DNA from: Oikopleura dioica
Lineage: Eukaryota > Chordata > Appendicularia > Copelata > Oikopleuridae
DNA length: 64,000 bases
NCBI GenBank assembly: GCA_907165135.1
Contig: OU015569.1
Span: 9,734,501-9,798,500 of the forward strand
Reading direction: 5' to 3'
In this document: positions 20,279 through 33,800 of the stretch, piece by piece
How positions within the stretch are numbered: the first letter of the stretch is position 1
Layout: every line of letters starts with the position of its first letter
Position numbers and translations under genes: made by a program
Notes under the pieces: model-generated
What the model saw: only the letters and a program-made list of their open reading frames with translations
Told to the model about the DNA's origin: nothing
Databases searched by the model: none

Positions 20279-22528
20279 TTATCTTCTATAGCGGTAGCGC
20301 TTGTAATAAAACCACAGCTGGAACATTCCATTCATGAACTGGCATCGGAATCCTTTCTTATTGCCGAAGTCCCATTCTCTATTCACGATTTTGAAAGCGA
20401 TGTCTTCGTAGGGTGGGCCCGATTTCACGCGAAGCACACAGAATTCTGGGTCTTCTACAAAATAAAATAAATACTACCCTTATTGTGAGGAGTAGCTTAC
20501 CTTCTAGCTTCAAAAGATCGTAGTCGGGAGACACGCTCTTGTCGATCAAATCTGGATAAAAGATGTTGAACTTGTATCCTTGAACGATTTTCGGAGGTGG
20601 GTTATCGAAATCGTAGTGCATCTGGTTGTACTTATTCCATTCGAAGCCAGTGTGAACTCGATTAAAGAACTTGGGTTTGCGCGGCTTATATTTGTCTGCC
20701 CACTTGTAGACTGTATTTTCTAGCTGTGCTTCCACAGAGAATTCAGCTTCATCCTGGTCCATATCTAGATAAAAGAGAATAATTACAAACAGTAATAGAA
20801 ACAAATCCAGACCTTGCTTGGCAGTTTGGAGGAACTTGTCTTCAAGGGCAGAAGTATTCGTTGTCTTGGCAGCTGCCTTGATCTTTGCAGGATTTTTACG
20901 AATCAGCTCCCGCTTTTCTTCGAGGCTTAGGATCTCTATCGAAGCTTTGATGATTTCTTCAGTGTCGGGCACGAAATCAATCAAGGGTGGAGTGTAGCAT
21001 TTATCCTCATACATTTCCTGAAGTATTCTGGTTTTCTCCGATTCAAGAATAATTAACTTACCTGACAATGCTTCTCCATTTGAATGCGCTTCTTTTCAGC
21101 TTCGATTTCTTCCAAACTCCTCTGCTCAATTATAATGCCAGCCTCTTTGATGTCTTCCTTTGGCTTCTCTTCTTTCCTTGAGTATTTCGGCGCTGTAAAT
21201 TTAGGCTCTTTAAAAACAACCGGTTCCATTTTTTCGGCTTTCTTTTTTGCCTTCTCTGCTTCGTGTTCAATTTGCGCGGCGTCTACTCTTTTCATAAATT
21301 CTAAAATAAAGAAGTTCGTTACAAATAAAGAACACTTCGCGTCATACGTTTATGTTGTTCTTGGAGTGAGACCTTTGCTCGATATCCCGCAAGCTCTTTT
21401 ATCAAAGCTTCCCAGTAATTAATGTCGGCACCAGTCTTTTGTCCTTGTTCAATTTTCAAAGTCACTTTTTCTTTTAACTCATCTAGTTTCGCAACTGACT
21501 TTCCCCTGAGAAGAGTGTTTAAAAAAAGAATACATTTTAAGGACTTACTTGAAAATCTTGAGTATGTCCGCTTTTACAGAAGGATTTATTTCGGAACGAT
21601 GGCTTCTGGATGCTTTTTGGCTTTTGACTAGGTCGTTGGCGACGGTTGTGACATTGTCCCAAAATGTTTGAGCCACTTCTGACTTGTCTACTTTTCTGTA
21701 GACTTCTATATCAACGATAAGATCTTCCAGCTGTTCAGTTTCGAGTCCGTTTGTATAAATGTACGGCTCGTGAAGCTCAGTTTCGGGGACTTCTTCTTTT
21801 CCTTGAAGAACTTCCAAATAACGCGCGAGGAGATCGATCGGATTTGCTCGTCCATCTTTGATCCGAATTTTCGAACTGCAAAAAAGTGAAATTTATCACA
21901 TAAAATAAGGAATCATTAACTGACCGCAATCTTGCCTGCTGGAGATGGAACTCTTCCTCTTGCTCACTCCACTGCTTGAATCGCTGCGCGTCAATGTCAT
22001 TGTCTCCGAGAGCAGCTTCTCGAGCTCGGTCGGCTTCACGAATTTGCCGTTCATACTCTCTCGCCATTCGGGCTTCTTTCACCTTTTCGAGGTCTTTTGA
22101 GTTGATTGCTTGTCGGTTTTGAATGAGCTTCTTTTGCTCAACTTCAGTCAAATGTGAGTTCCCCTCTTTATCCATTTTCTTTTTCCAGACAAATGTTTCC
22201 ACGAGTCTCTCATCTCCAAAAGGATTGTCGTCGTTCGTATAACCAGAAACAGAAGACCCCCATCCAAGCCGCTCTTGCCGCCGCTTTTCCTTGTTAATTT
22301 TTTTCTGAAATAAGAGCTACAAATGCTTAATCAGTTCAAGTTTACCTGAAGACGGCGGTTTCGTTTCTCTTCAAGTGTTTCGCATTCTTTTAAATTTTTC
22401 TTTGCTCTGATTTTTTCTTCTAAAAGCTTCATTTTCTCCAGCTCTAGCTGCGTCAGCCCATCATCAGATGACGAGGACGAGCTTGGCGATCGTCTCCGAC
22501 TCGATTTCTTTTTCGAACTCTTTCCCAT
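20279..22528 (-). CDS. CACTIN: Cactin, spliceosome-associated protein
   Basis: The N-terminus is a Ser/Arg/Lys-rich tract (GKSSKKKSSRRRSPSSSSSSDD). Then follow ERLGWGSSVSGYTNDDNPFGD, LVETFVWKKKMDKEG and the Glu/Arg helical region MAREYERQIREADRAREAA. The middle domain has FKQWSEQEEEFHLQQARLRS and NPIDLLARYLEVLQG. The C-terminal CactinC domain has KPKFFNRVHTGFEWNKYNQ, YKFNIFYPDLIDKS, FCVLRVKSGPPYEDIAFKI and the invariant end FQLWFYYKRYRYRR. Cactin takes part in pre-mRNA splicing and was first found as a regulator of Rel/Toll signalling. The gene has several short introns. It lies 171 bp downstream of the ARL6IP1-like gene on the same strand, so co-transcription is possible. Confidence 0.96.
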
Positions 22529-22699
22529 ATTTATCGAGTTCTATTCTCTAAAATTATGACCTAATACCTGGAATAAACGACGAGAAAATACATGGGAATA
22601 GAATTGATAAATGAACATTGAAGAAATAATCGTGGGAAATGAACAAAAAACGGCATACGAGCAGGGAAATTTCTGGGAAAGAAAGAGAGAGCTTAGAAA

Positions 22700-23368
22700 T
22701 TAGCGGATTTTGACATCTCCATCTAAAAGTGCAGCAAGACAGGTGATTCCGCATGCAGAAAAGGCCTAAAATGAAGTTTATTATAGGAAAACTTGATGAA
22801 TAACTTGCCCAAATAAGAAGAATGTTGTTGATCGAAGATGCGATGAACATGAGACCGAGCAAGGCAAGTGTAACAAAAATAAGGTAAACTTGTTCGCTAT
22901 CCTTCTTGTATTTTGAAATAGTGTCCTGAAGAAAACATGGTTGACTTGATAATAGCTTAGTCTATAAGTTATAGATGAAATTACCGAGATTTTTGACAAG
23001 TAAGTCGATACGTATACGTATTTGTGATAAATTTCTTTTAATCGTTCATCCTCTACTGTCGTCTCATCATTTGCGAAAAATCCAAATCCCCATTCGATCC
23101 AAACGTAAGAGAGTCTAATAACGGTGTTAATAAAGTCAAAACTATTTCATTCTTACCCAAGAAGCGAAAGCGAAGAAATAACAGGCGGGTTCAAGATGTG
23201 AATCGCGAAGCAAACAAGAGTTAAACCCCCCAGAAAGATACCCAGTCCAACAGGATTATTCAAAGATACAGTTTCGCCAAATTTAATGATCAGGTGTTGA
23301 TAAGGCACCAGTTTCTTGTAAGGCACGGGCTTGAAGACGGACTCTTTCTTGCCTATTTCGATACGCAT
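22700..23368 (-). CDS. ARL6IP1-like ER membrane-shaping protein
   Basis: The short multi-exon gene starts at ATG 23366-23368 (MRIEIGKKESVFKPVPYKKL) and ends at TAA 22700-22702. It has two hydrophobic hairpins: PVGLGIFLGGLTLVCFAIHILNPP with the following SSLSLLGLSYVWIEWGFGFF, then VYLIFVTLALLGLMFIASSINNILLIW with FSACGITCLAALL. A charged segment (DETTVEDERLKEIYHKY) lies between them. The layout and a few positions (NPPVISSLS versus DPSVLSG in human) resemble ARL6IP1, a reticulon-homology ER protein. Similarity is weak, so the name is tentative. It sits between BRR2 (ends 174 bp upstream) and cactin (starts 171 bp downstream), all on minus. Confidence 0.55.
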
Positions 23369-23542
23369 TTTCTGAATGTTTGATTTTGAATAGATGCTTT
23401 TTCGGCATTTGGGACAATATTGAGAGAACGAAGGAATAGGGCAGTAAAGAGTCTAGGCGGAAAATTATCCTAAGACGAACAATCGAGTTAGAGTTATACA
23501 CAATTATCAGTAACTTTCGATAGAGAGAACAAAAAGATCACT

Positions 23543-26500
23543 CTAGGATTCCATCTTTTCATCTTCATCAGATGAAGATTCAGACTCGGAATCTGAATCT
23601 TCGGCTTCGGCAACATTCAACTTGATCTCGTATTCTTGATCACATCCGGCGTACGCATCACACATAAGGTAGAGGAGGTAAGTCTGCTCGCCAGCCTAAA
23701 TTGATAACATGCTCAGTAATGGATCGTAGAGAATGAGCTAACCTTTTGGGGAACAACCTCCAGCGTCACTTTCTTTTTCTGTTGGAGGGTAATGTGCTTG
23801 ATCGCGAGCAAGTGATTGCTCTTCGGATCCCCGACGACACACCACCATCCTTCATCACGTTTTCCAGGGTAAAATGGCGCTACATTATATCTTTAAAACT
23901 TGCTTATTAACCAAATGAATTACCAATAACATCTCCCGCGAGATCGGCTTCTCGCTCAAGAGTTATATGAACATTCGTCGGCCTGTTAGTAGCAGCATCT
24001 TCTGGGTCTTCCACAGTATGGTTCATCTCGATATTCGGATATCTGAACCAATCATAAAGATGCTGCGAACAACTTGAAACGTACCTGTTGCAAAATCGTG
24101 CAACATTCGCCATCTCTGCGTCTCCAAGCTTGAGAAGGTTGTCTCTTTCATCATTTTCCATCTCGATGATATCGAAAACAGAGTCGATATCTTTTCCACG
24201 ACATTTGGTGACCATTTCAACGCTGAAGTGAGGAATCTGTCGAAGGTAAGAGTCCTTGTTCCACACGGCCTGGAAAAATAACAATAAAAGGGGATTGAAT
24301 GTGTTTTAGTACCTGGGTAAGATTTTGTGCGAGCTCCATCGCAGCGAGTGCTGGATTCAGCCAGCCGTTGGAAGCAAGAACATCCACACACGCCGAAATC
24401 AATCGAATCGCAATTGGCAGGATCTCTTGAACGTCAAGGGCAATCTCTGGGGGAAGCTCGAGACGGGACATATGAGCCTAATATATTATTACCAAACAAA
24501 ACATTGCATAATTTATACTTGAAGCAGAAGATTAGCCTTGATATGAGGATCAGACAGCTTTGGCTGAATCGGTTTGTAAGGGACCTTCTGGACCAGTTGT
24601 CGGAGGATATCATCTTCGTGATGACGCATCGGCAGGTTTTGGAACTCTGCAGCGTTCGAGATGATCTCGATCAAACCTAAATGCTCGATAGAAAATCATC
24701 TAAAATTCAAGCATTTTACCTTTGGTCTTTGTCTTCTCGGTCAGAGACATCGAAAACAACTCGATGGTAGTATGTTGTACATAATAATAGGCACCGATCA
24801 TTCCCATATTCAGTGGCGAAACATCCACTTCATTTTCAATTGCGATGCACTTGATCTGCTTCAGGTCATCTAGGGTTGTCTCGACGAGCTCTGACAAGTT
24901 GTCGGACAGATGTCGATGAGTCGTTCCCTAATACGACTTTGAAAATAGCTATTTCATAAAAATTTTTACCTGTAGGTTGTAGTAGTTGGGGTTCTGCGTC
25001 ATTCGGCGATAAAGGAAGGTCCACGTCAGGTAGTCAACTGCATCCTTAAAAACTGGTAGATAAAAATCAACAATTAACATATACCTGTTTGTTTTCGATC
25101 GTCTTGGTAACAACTTCAGCGTTGAAGTGATCGTGGAGCGCCCACTCGAGATGGCTTTCGACGGGAAGAGGTTCGAAAAGGAATTTTTAAAGAATTCCTT
25201 TTTCGAAGATTGACACAGGACTATGCACTAAAACAAGTTGAATAAATTTTTTCATAACGGTGTGTTACCTTTCCTTCTTCGTCCTCGCCTATTCGACCTG
25301 CTCGTCCAAGCATTCGAAGAACATCGGTAACGGCGTAGTCAGAGTATGAGTGAGTTCGACCGTTGTACCATTGGGTATCTTGGATGATCACAGTGTGCGC
25401 TGGAAGATTTAGCTTCCACGTCATGCTGTGAGGCAAAACGAGGACCTGAACGGCATTCTTCGAAAACAGCTGAGAAACTACATCAATTTCTTTTGAGCTG
25501 CTTCCTTCGTGGAGATAACCAACACCATTTCGCAAGGTTTCGACGAGCGTTTCGTCTTCAATGTTGCCTTCTAGGAGACCAGTTAGATCATTCTCATCGC
25601 AGTGAAGGAATCGTGTTGCTTTGTTATCGGAGGCTGCATACGCCAAAAGATCAATCGCGGTAAGTTTCGTTTGCTTTCGCGAAGGAACGTAGATAATAAC
25701 TGGGCGAGTCTGAAAAATATGATAAATATGTCAACTAGATAAGTGAGCTAAACCTTCGCATGTCTTGAGATGGCGACGTATGCAGGCTTCACCATTGATT
25801 GAAGGCGAGAAGGCGCGTGAGAAATCATGAATCCTTGGATGTGCAACTCAAGTTTCACAGATCGAGCTGATGGAGGGAAATTGAAGACGTTGCTTGACTG
25901 GACACCAAGCCATTTTGACAGCTCTTTCGCATTGGCAAGAGACGAGCCAAGAGCGAGGATTCGCAATGGACGTTCTTTTTCAATCTGGGTGGAGAGGAAG
26001 CGCATTCTGGAACAGACGATTTCAACAGCAGGGCCTTTGTCTCCGCCTATGAGGTGAATGTCGTCGACAATGAAGACTTTTACAGCCTGGACATCCTTTC
26101 GCTGCTTCCATCGTCGAGAAAGCACATCCCATCGCTCAACAGTCGAAATAACAATGCCTCGTTTCGCGAGAGCCTTGAGGTCAGGATTTGTTTCTCCGCA
26201 CAAAAGGGAGACATTAACACCGAGCTTGGAGAACCGTTTGGACCAGTCCTTGTAAAGGTGTTCGCACTGACTCTCATTTGGATGAACGTAAACGATGCTC
26301 GGGTTGTCATCATTCGCAAGGTGTCGCAAAATGGCTAGCTCAGCGATAACAGTCTTTCCACTTGTAGGAGCAGTTACTAGAGTATTCGCATCGGCGCCGT
26401 AGATGGCGTTGAAGACCTGAGTTTGGACCGAGTTGAAATGCGAGAAGTTCTGAGCAAAGAATTCTTCAAAATGCTCATTTCGTACGGCCGAGATAGGGAG

Positions 26501-29500
26501 CGGCTGCAGATCGAGAAGTTCGCTAGGTGGGGCATGTTTCTCTGGTAGGATTAAATGCCGGAAAGAGACGGGCAACTGCGTTTCAGCTTGGAGCCATTTG
26601 TCAGAGATGACTCGGATAAAGTATTGAGGTGGCAGAGGTTCGTAAATGGGGACGAAGAAGTTGAGGACATGAGCGTCGTCTTTGTATCGCTTCTTGAGCA
26701 AAAAGAATTCGTTGTGTAGAATGACCTCGGAGTCAACATCTTCCACAAGAATCCAGAATCCCTGGGAGTGCTCGTGGATTTTTTCGTCCCATTGGAAGTC
26801 GGGAGTGATGGTGAGTTCTACGCGGAGAGAAGATCGAGTGATTGGCTGGATGTGGACAGTGAGTTCCAGCTTGGGGAATTGATGGACCATTTTGTAGATA
26901 GTCTTACCCATCTTTGGAACGGAAACAAGCTCACCGATCTCAGCAGCACTCAGATCATACATTGACTCCCAAGGAAAGGATTTCTTCTCGAGCTTTGTGA
27001 TGATCTGAAGAGGACACTTCTTAAATTGTCGCAGCGGGCACATCGACTGCCACATTCGCTTAGTAACCATTTTTGACATGGATAGACATTTTTCTGCGAG
27101 TTGAGCCCAGCCTCGAGAGAGCACGATCTCGTAAATTGCTCGCATGAGACGACCGGCTGACTGGTTCACATGTGTCATGTCGCACATGAGAGCAAACCCA
27201 TCAAGTTTTAGCTGTGAGATGTAGGCTTGCAGAAGAACATTAACTTTTGCTGAGGGCTCATCGATTGATTCTTTGACAGGAATCGGAACCCGCTCCATTA
27301 ATTTCTGGAGTTCAAGCTTTTCTTCGTCGCGGACGGTCAAGAACTGGAACTCTGACGACAGAGAGAACACTCGGAAGAGCTCAATTTCAGAAATCGTTGG
27401 CTTCAAGAGCTGATTGTAAGTTGACATCGATTGATGAGAAATGTAGTAGTGAGAGGCAATTCTACCGAGCTCGGTCGACTGGAAAATTCCAGAGCGACGA
27501 TCGTATCGGATCAGGTGGTGTTTGTCGAGAGTGACAGCAGCCGCATGAACGAGGTCAGTTCTTCGTTGCCTCAGATCAGGATCAGTATCTTCCCAGTTGT
27601 CCTGGAGTCCATATAGCTCTGGATTTTTCTGCATACGCACAAAAAGATATGTGTAAGCCATCCATTCCACTGCATCGTTGATATTCTGAACATTGCCGAG
27701 AACAATCTCGCCGTTTAAGATATCGGGAAGCTTTGCAATCATCTGAGACTCAATCGGGAGCTGCTCGTTCATAAGCGAGAGGTAGTATCGGAGTTCAGAG
27801 TGATTTGTTATAAGAATACCTTCACCAGTTGTATCATACTGAGGTCGACCAGCACGACCCAACATTTGCAAAACATCCAAGGCTGACAACTCAATCCATT
27901 TTCCTTTTTCAGGAGAGTACACCTGTGTTCCTTTGATGATGACACAATAAGCTGGAAGGTTGACACCCCAAGCGAGAGTCGAAGTGGAGACCAAAACCTG
28001 GATATGCTTATCAGCATACAAATCCTCAACAAGACTTCGGTCAACTCTGTTCAAACCAGCGTGATGAATCGCGAAGCCAAATGGCAAAAGATCTTTGAGA
28101 TTAGCGTCTTTCACTTGCTCAGCTTCTGATTTGAGGATCTCAGAAGAGGCAGAGCCTTCTTTGATGAATCCTCCGATAGTTTCTCGCTCCATACAAAGAT
28201 CTCGAATTGCTTTTGCAGTTTTCGCGGTTTCTTTTCGCGAGTGAACGAAAATAAGGACCTGTTTCTGTCCCGCGTGGCCAACAGCTTTTTCATAGCAGAG
28301 CTCGTTCATGAGTTGGTATCTGCGGAGTGCTTTCTTTTCCGTAACGCCAATAAATCGCTGAGAAAGAGGAACAGGACGGTAAGAGTTATCGAAGAAATAG
28401 AGACCATCATCGGGATCGACCCGCAAGAAAGCGGCTACATCCATGTAGTTGGGGAGAGTGGCAGAGAGACCAACGATTCGCACATCGTCGTTAAGACTTT
28501 CAACAGAGCGCATAATTCGACCAGCGAGGGCCTCGAGAACGGGACCACGATCGTCGTGCAACAAGTGGATCTCGTCAATGATGACAAGTCGCACAAGTTG
28601 AGTGTATGATCGCTCACCACCTTTACGGCATATAATATCCCATTTTTCTGGCGTACACACAATCAACTGAGTGCGCATGATTTGCTCCTTAGTCAGCTGA
28701 TGATCACCAGTAAGTTCGTTGACTTCGATTCCATACTTCTGCAGGCGCTTCTTGAAGGAACCAGTCATCTCTGTTACTAAGGAACGCATTGGCGCGACGT
28801 AGATCATTTTGAAATCATCAACATTGATGGTTCCATCCGAATTGATATGCTTTCCGATTTCTCTCATCATTGTAAGGAGAGCGACGTTCGTCTTACCGGC
28901 ACCAGTTGGCGCGCAGACGAGAAGGTTCTGATCTGACTCAAGAGCAGGCTCTTTCAGCTTTGATTGGATTCGATTGAGACTTTGGAAATTTTCGAAAGCT
29001 GGGTGAGTATATTTAGGTAGGTCTGCAATCTTTACCAGCGTTTCAGAAGATGCATCTGGTTTCGGTGGAGGAGGAACAACTACCTCTTCGTATCCCTTCT
29101 TTGTCTGTCTTGTGGATCCTGAAGGGAGGTTACACTTCTTGTTTGTCATGAAGTGGCTGCTTCCTTCGAAGATCAATTCATCCAAATCAAGTGCTTCTTT
29201 CGGTTTCAAGTCTGACTCAACAAGACTTTCTGGATCCGGAGCTTCGGCGAAAGCAGCTTGCTGCTCACGCTTTCGCTTTTTTCGTGGTGCTGAGCCGTCG
29301 TCAGTGTCATTCAACTGCTTGAGGATCTTATTGAGCTGAGCGTCGGCTTTCATTTGAGCTTCAATCTCTTTTTTGTCGGCCTTGTTCGCTCTAGATAGCT
29401 TGGTGCACCAAAGGATCATTTTTGAATGCTCGCAAAGCAGTCGGATAAGGCTAAAGTTCGCCATCGATAGCAACAGTACAAACTGGTTTTCTGCTTGTCG

Positions 29501-30529
29501 TCTGTCTGGCGAGGCTTCCAAAATAGCCAGAACCTCCTCGCATTTCTTCTGCGACTCGTGCGAGTCGTTGTAAACGTCGTTGAGTTTACGCTGAAGCCAG
29601 TACGCATCGATCTCCCGTGGATTCAAATATAGATCGCTCTCTCCGTCGTCTTCGCCTTCTTTGCCACCATCTGCAGCTGACAAAAAGTGCGACGTCGATG
29701 TTTCCACACCTTCAGCTTCTGAGTCGGATTCAGAGTCCCTAATAAAGTTTCGCTCTTGTTCTTCATCTGATCCAGAATCGTCGAACTCGACATTGACTCC
29801 GTATTCGTCAATGTCGCCGACATCTTCACCGGCAGTTTGATTAGTTTGCTGAGTGTAATCAGAGATTTTCTTGCTCAAATTACACAAGAAATGATATGTC
29901 GTGTCTGGCAGTTTTCCCAACATAGCTTCGATTTCACTTCGCTTTTCTAGTAAAGATAATAAAATTGAGTTGATGCTTTCGGATGATTTACCTCTGTCTT
30001 TTGTTTTCTCGTTTTTGAGCTCCATGAGCACCTCGTCGGTGGCCCCGATGAGAACATCTCTAGGTTGGTCACCTAGCTGATTTTGAATGGCAGTGAGGAG
30101 AGCTTCATATGTCTCTCGGGTTTCACGAGTAGTTGGCTTGTAATTAACTCCAACGAGATCGTACATAGAAAATCCACTCTTGAAATAAAAGTTAGCGACG
30201 ATTCGGTAATAAATTTGCGCTACCTTTTGACTTTCCTTCTTCTTTTTCTGCTTATCATCCTCCCTGTACTTTTTCTTCTTGCGCTCTTCTAATTCTTCCT
30301 TCTCTTTGTTTCCCGTCCGGATGGCTCGATCTCCCATTTTTGTCCCGCCGAGTCTCCCGGTAAGGGATTTGACTTCTCCGGTCGCTTCATTTCGCCCTCG
30401 TTTGTCCACCAGTTGTCGGTCAACCTGCAAAATATTTGAAACCGTGGCGAGTTAAATAATTACCTGTAGGACAAGATTACTGTTCGCTTGATAATTGTAC
30501 TGATTACTACGTGCTTGATGGTCAGCCAT
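23543..30529 (-). CDS. SNRNP200: BRR2 / SNRNP200, U5 snRNP 200-kDa Ski2-like helicase
   Basis: A long first block of exons opens at ATG 30527-30529 with [22 protein letters not shown], as in human SNRNP200, and a 4.6-kb exon carries most of the protein. The N-terminal helicase cassette is complete: [39 protein letters not shown] and [12 protein letters not shown]. It is followed by a winged helix, a ratchet and a Sec63 unit. The second cassette has [15 protein letters not shown] and the second Sec63 unit, and the protein ends in an acidic Ser/Asp/Glu tail (stop 23543-23545). BRR2 unwinds U4/U6 during spliceosome activation. Most introns lie in the last third (23.9-25.7 kb). The second Walker A is one residue shorter than the usual GxGKT spacing, fitting the known inactivity of that cassette. 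Confidence 0.98.
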
Positions 30530-30861
30530 GACCAATCAGCAGTATAATCTTAAAAATTCTGATAAGTGAAAGAAATAAGGTACGAATAGTGCTCATTGAA
30601 GGAGCTCGCAGTGATAGGATGTGGCAATCCGAGCGTATACTCAGAACAGGTCGATAAAGGTTCGTTAGTTAAGTGATTTATCCGTAATCGTATGCGACAG
30701 ATCGTGAGTGAACAATAGGGAACCTTGTGGCGGCATAAATAAGTGCGGAAATCAGTGGAGCCATTTTGAGCTAACTAGAAGTATTTTCGCTCAAAATCGC
30801 ACTGCAGTTTTCTCACACCCAAATAATATGCTTTTTTATGTACAGATCAAAATTGATGAGT
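30530..30861. other. Intergenic between REXO1 and BRR2
   Basis: 332 bases with no gene seen. It probably carries the REXO1 3' end and the promoter of the BRR2 unit. Confidence 0.4.
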
Positions 30862-33800
30862 TCAGTCGTCGTCGCTAAATTTTCCAGCTTTTTGATCTTC
30901 TTCTAACTTCTTGAACATTAGTTCCAGCGCTGCTTTTGCGTCTTCCTAAGTTTTGAATAGAGTAAGAACAAAGAAACTTTTTTACCGATGAGTCATGACC
31001 GAACGCCCCATCTTCTGTTTCTTGCTGAATCACCTTTCCACACTCTTCGCGCATCAGTGTTTTCAGACCACGTTTGTAGGGAAGGCCACGTTTATGGGGA
31101 TACACAGCAGCCGTATCAACGCACTTTTTGTGATGCAACTATTGATTAAAAGTTAGCATAAACTCAATGAGAAGCTTTCTTACTTTCAAGGCTTTTAGGT
31201 CGGAATCAAGACTGTGCCCAACTAATATGTCGTCCTCCGAGAGATGATAACGGACCTTTTTCTGTACTTCTTTCAGATCAGCAGTACATGATCTAAGGTC
31301 TGCTTCTGAGATGCCGGAATACTTTTGATTATAATCAATGATCGCGCCCTCAGGTTTACAGAACTGATTCAGTATTATATCCATCTTTTCATCTAAAATT
31401 CACATATGAACATTTATATGGTTGATATGATGCTTTTACTTACCGATAATCGTTACTCTGGCTAACTCGAAGCCGACTACTGTGTAGACCATCTCACAGT
31501 CGAGTGCGAACACGGCAGGATTTCTATCAGGACTATCTGTATGGGCAGCATTGACTTTCTTTAGAGAGGCGAGCCTGTCGTATCCAGTTAAGTCGAGTCG
31601 ATTTTCCTCATGCACATGATTGTCCGAAAACTTACAGGGATCAGAATTTGTGCCGCCGCCGCAACAACTATACTCATGACTCGTTCTTGTCGGATAAAGT
31701 TTCCCTGAGTGGTAGTAGCAATCTCCTTCAGAAACACTTCCGTCAGCCACATCTACTTCAAACTAATTTTTTATATGATTTCGGATTGGGTTGCTGTTCA
31801 TTACCTCAGCTTGACAACGGCAGCATCTTCTCTTTTGTGGGTGACCAGTTGTCATTTTTTTGATTTTGTCCATGTAGGATTGCTTTACCACCACGACTTT
31901 TTTACTTGTTTCCGTTGCTCGGGGATAGCCATAATCCCACTGATCGTCCCTACTGAGTATGTACGTTGACATCGCCTTATAAAGCCTATCACCAGATAAC
32001 TTCGTGAGCTCATGTTTCGGTTTGATTTTGATTTTCTTGGATAGTTTAGGACAAGCTAAACAGATGATGATTTTATGTTTAGAAATAAACAGTACCTAAA
32101 GCCTGATTCATCGAAACTGCTTGAACCTTCGTCAGATCATGTTTTGGCTGAAATCTGGGATCCCCAAAATTAGCCTTCCTGACTTGGGAAATCTTTACAT
32201 TCATAGCGTTGCTGAAGCCACCTCTCGATTGAGCCTTCGTAGCGAGCTCCCTTTCGATCTCAAGAGCAACCTGCTTCGAGAGAATGTCTCCGTGTGGAGG
32301 TCTATCCGGTTGAACCTTCTCAACCAATGCCTTTTGCAAACGTTCTAGATTGGTTTGTCGTTGAGCCATAGGAACTTTGCAATTTTTTATGGGTACGCAT
32401 CTGAAAGCAACATTCGAAACAGCGTGAGCGATTCGAGGATTCTTTTCAGCAGGGTTGTACTCTGTTCCCATTTTTGTTGTAGGTGTTTTTCGAATAGGTT
32501 CAGCTTCGGTTAGTCGTTTGTAGAGATCCTGATTGATGTCTCTAGGCTTCGGCTTTGGAATTGATGGACGCAACGCCTTCGCGGATTCATCGGATGCAGC
32601 AGAGGCAATTTTTTTCTTAGAAAAATCAGCGTCTGGCTTGAGCTGTTTCTTTTTCTTCTCGAGATATGACTCAGTAGCAGACGAGACCTTGTGCAGTCGT
32701 TCTTTATCTGAGCTCTTTTTTAATATGCTTTTTATAGGAGTTGTCGCAGTAACTGGTGCACCACTACAATGTGGTACATATCCCGTATCAAGAACAAGCT
32801 CTTTTGAGACAGGCTCGGGAACGTACTCCTCAATCGTCGATGATCTCTTTCGTCTTTTTGGAGTGTCTGTAGACGTGGATGGCGTCTCGTCTCGTGATCG
32901 TTTTTTCTTATTTTTTCCTTCCTCTTTCTCTTTGTGCGTTTTTTTCGAGCTTTTTTCTTTCGCATGTTTCTTTTCCTTCTCGGTTTTCTTCGATTTTTCC
33001 CTCTCGAGATGTTTTGCTTTTTCTCTCTCCTCTTTTGGCTTCGACTTTTCTGGTTTGTCCGGTTTTTTCTGTTTTTCTGCCTTTAGCTTTTCCGTTTCTT
33101 CAGCTTCTGCTTTTTGGCGTCTCATTTCCTGCACTTTCGATTTGTAAGCTGCGAATTCGAATTGACATTTCGTATTGATGGTTATATCAGCATTTTGCTG
33201 AGGTCCGGTGTCAGATTCCTCATAACCTCCTACCTGAGGCTCGTTTTTTATAGAGATAGGAGCTGGAGCACGTGGTGGCGAGTCTAAGACAATAATCGGA
33301 AGTTCTCGACTAGCTCGCCGCGAAAAAGTATGTGTCGTCACTTCTTGCTTCACGTGAACTTCTTGCTTCACCTGTTGCACCTGAGTTTTGCGTATTTCTG
33401 CAGCTTTTTTCTGGAGATCAGGAAGATACGGTTTGAGGTCACCTTCTGGATTGCAAAGATTCTCGAAGGGGACATATGTTGGTCCAGGTTTGGGCGGAGC
33501 TGGATGAGAAAACCACTGTACGAGCCTTGATGATCTTCCAGTCCTTCTAGCTTGACGGCGCCAATTTGATTAAGATCTTTTTGGTTCGGTCTATCTTCTA
33601 TTTCGTCAGGGATATTTTCAGAGTACTGTGCCATCCGCTACTAGTTGCCGCCTAAATGCGACCCTCGCGACAACTAGTAGCAGTGAAAATGGGCGCTTTC
33701 TCTTCAGCGCTCAAGCGAAAGTTGCCCTTTCTCGGCGGGTCATGCGCCCTAGATTCCCCTTGGCGGGGGCCTAAGCGGCAACTTTTAGCGGTGAGCGCGA

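Noticed and set aside
32533-33147. 204-codon plus-strand frame rich in Phe and Ser
   Set aside because: It is the antisense of the Lys/Glu-rich REXO1 region, where Lys/Glu codons read as Phe/Ser.
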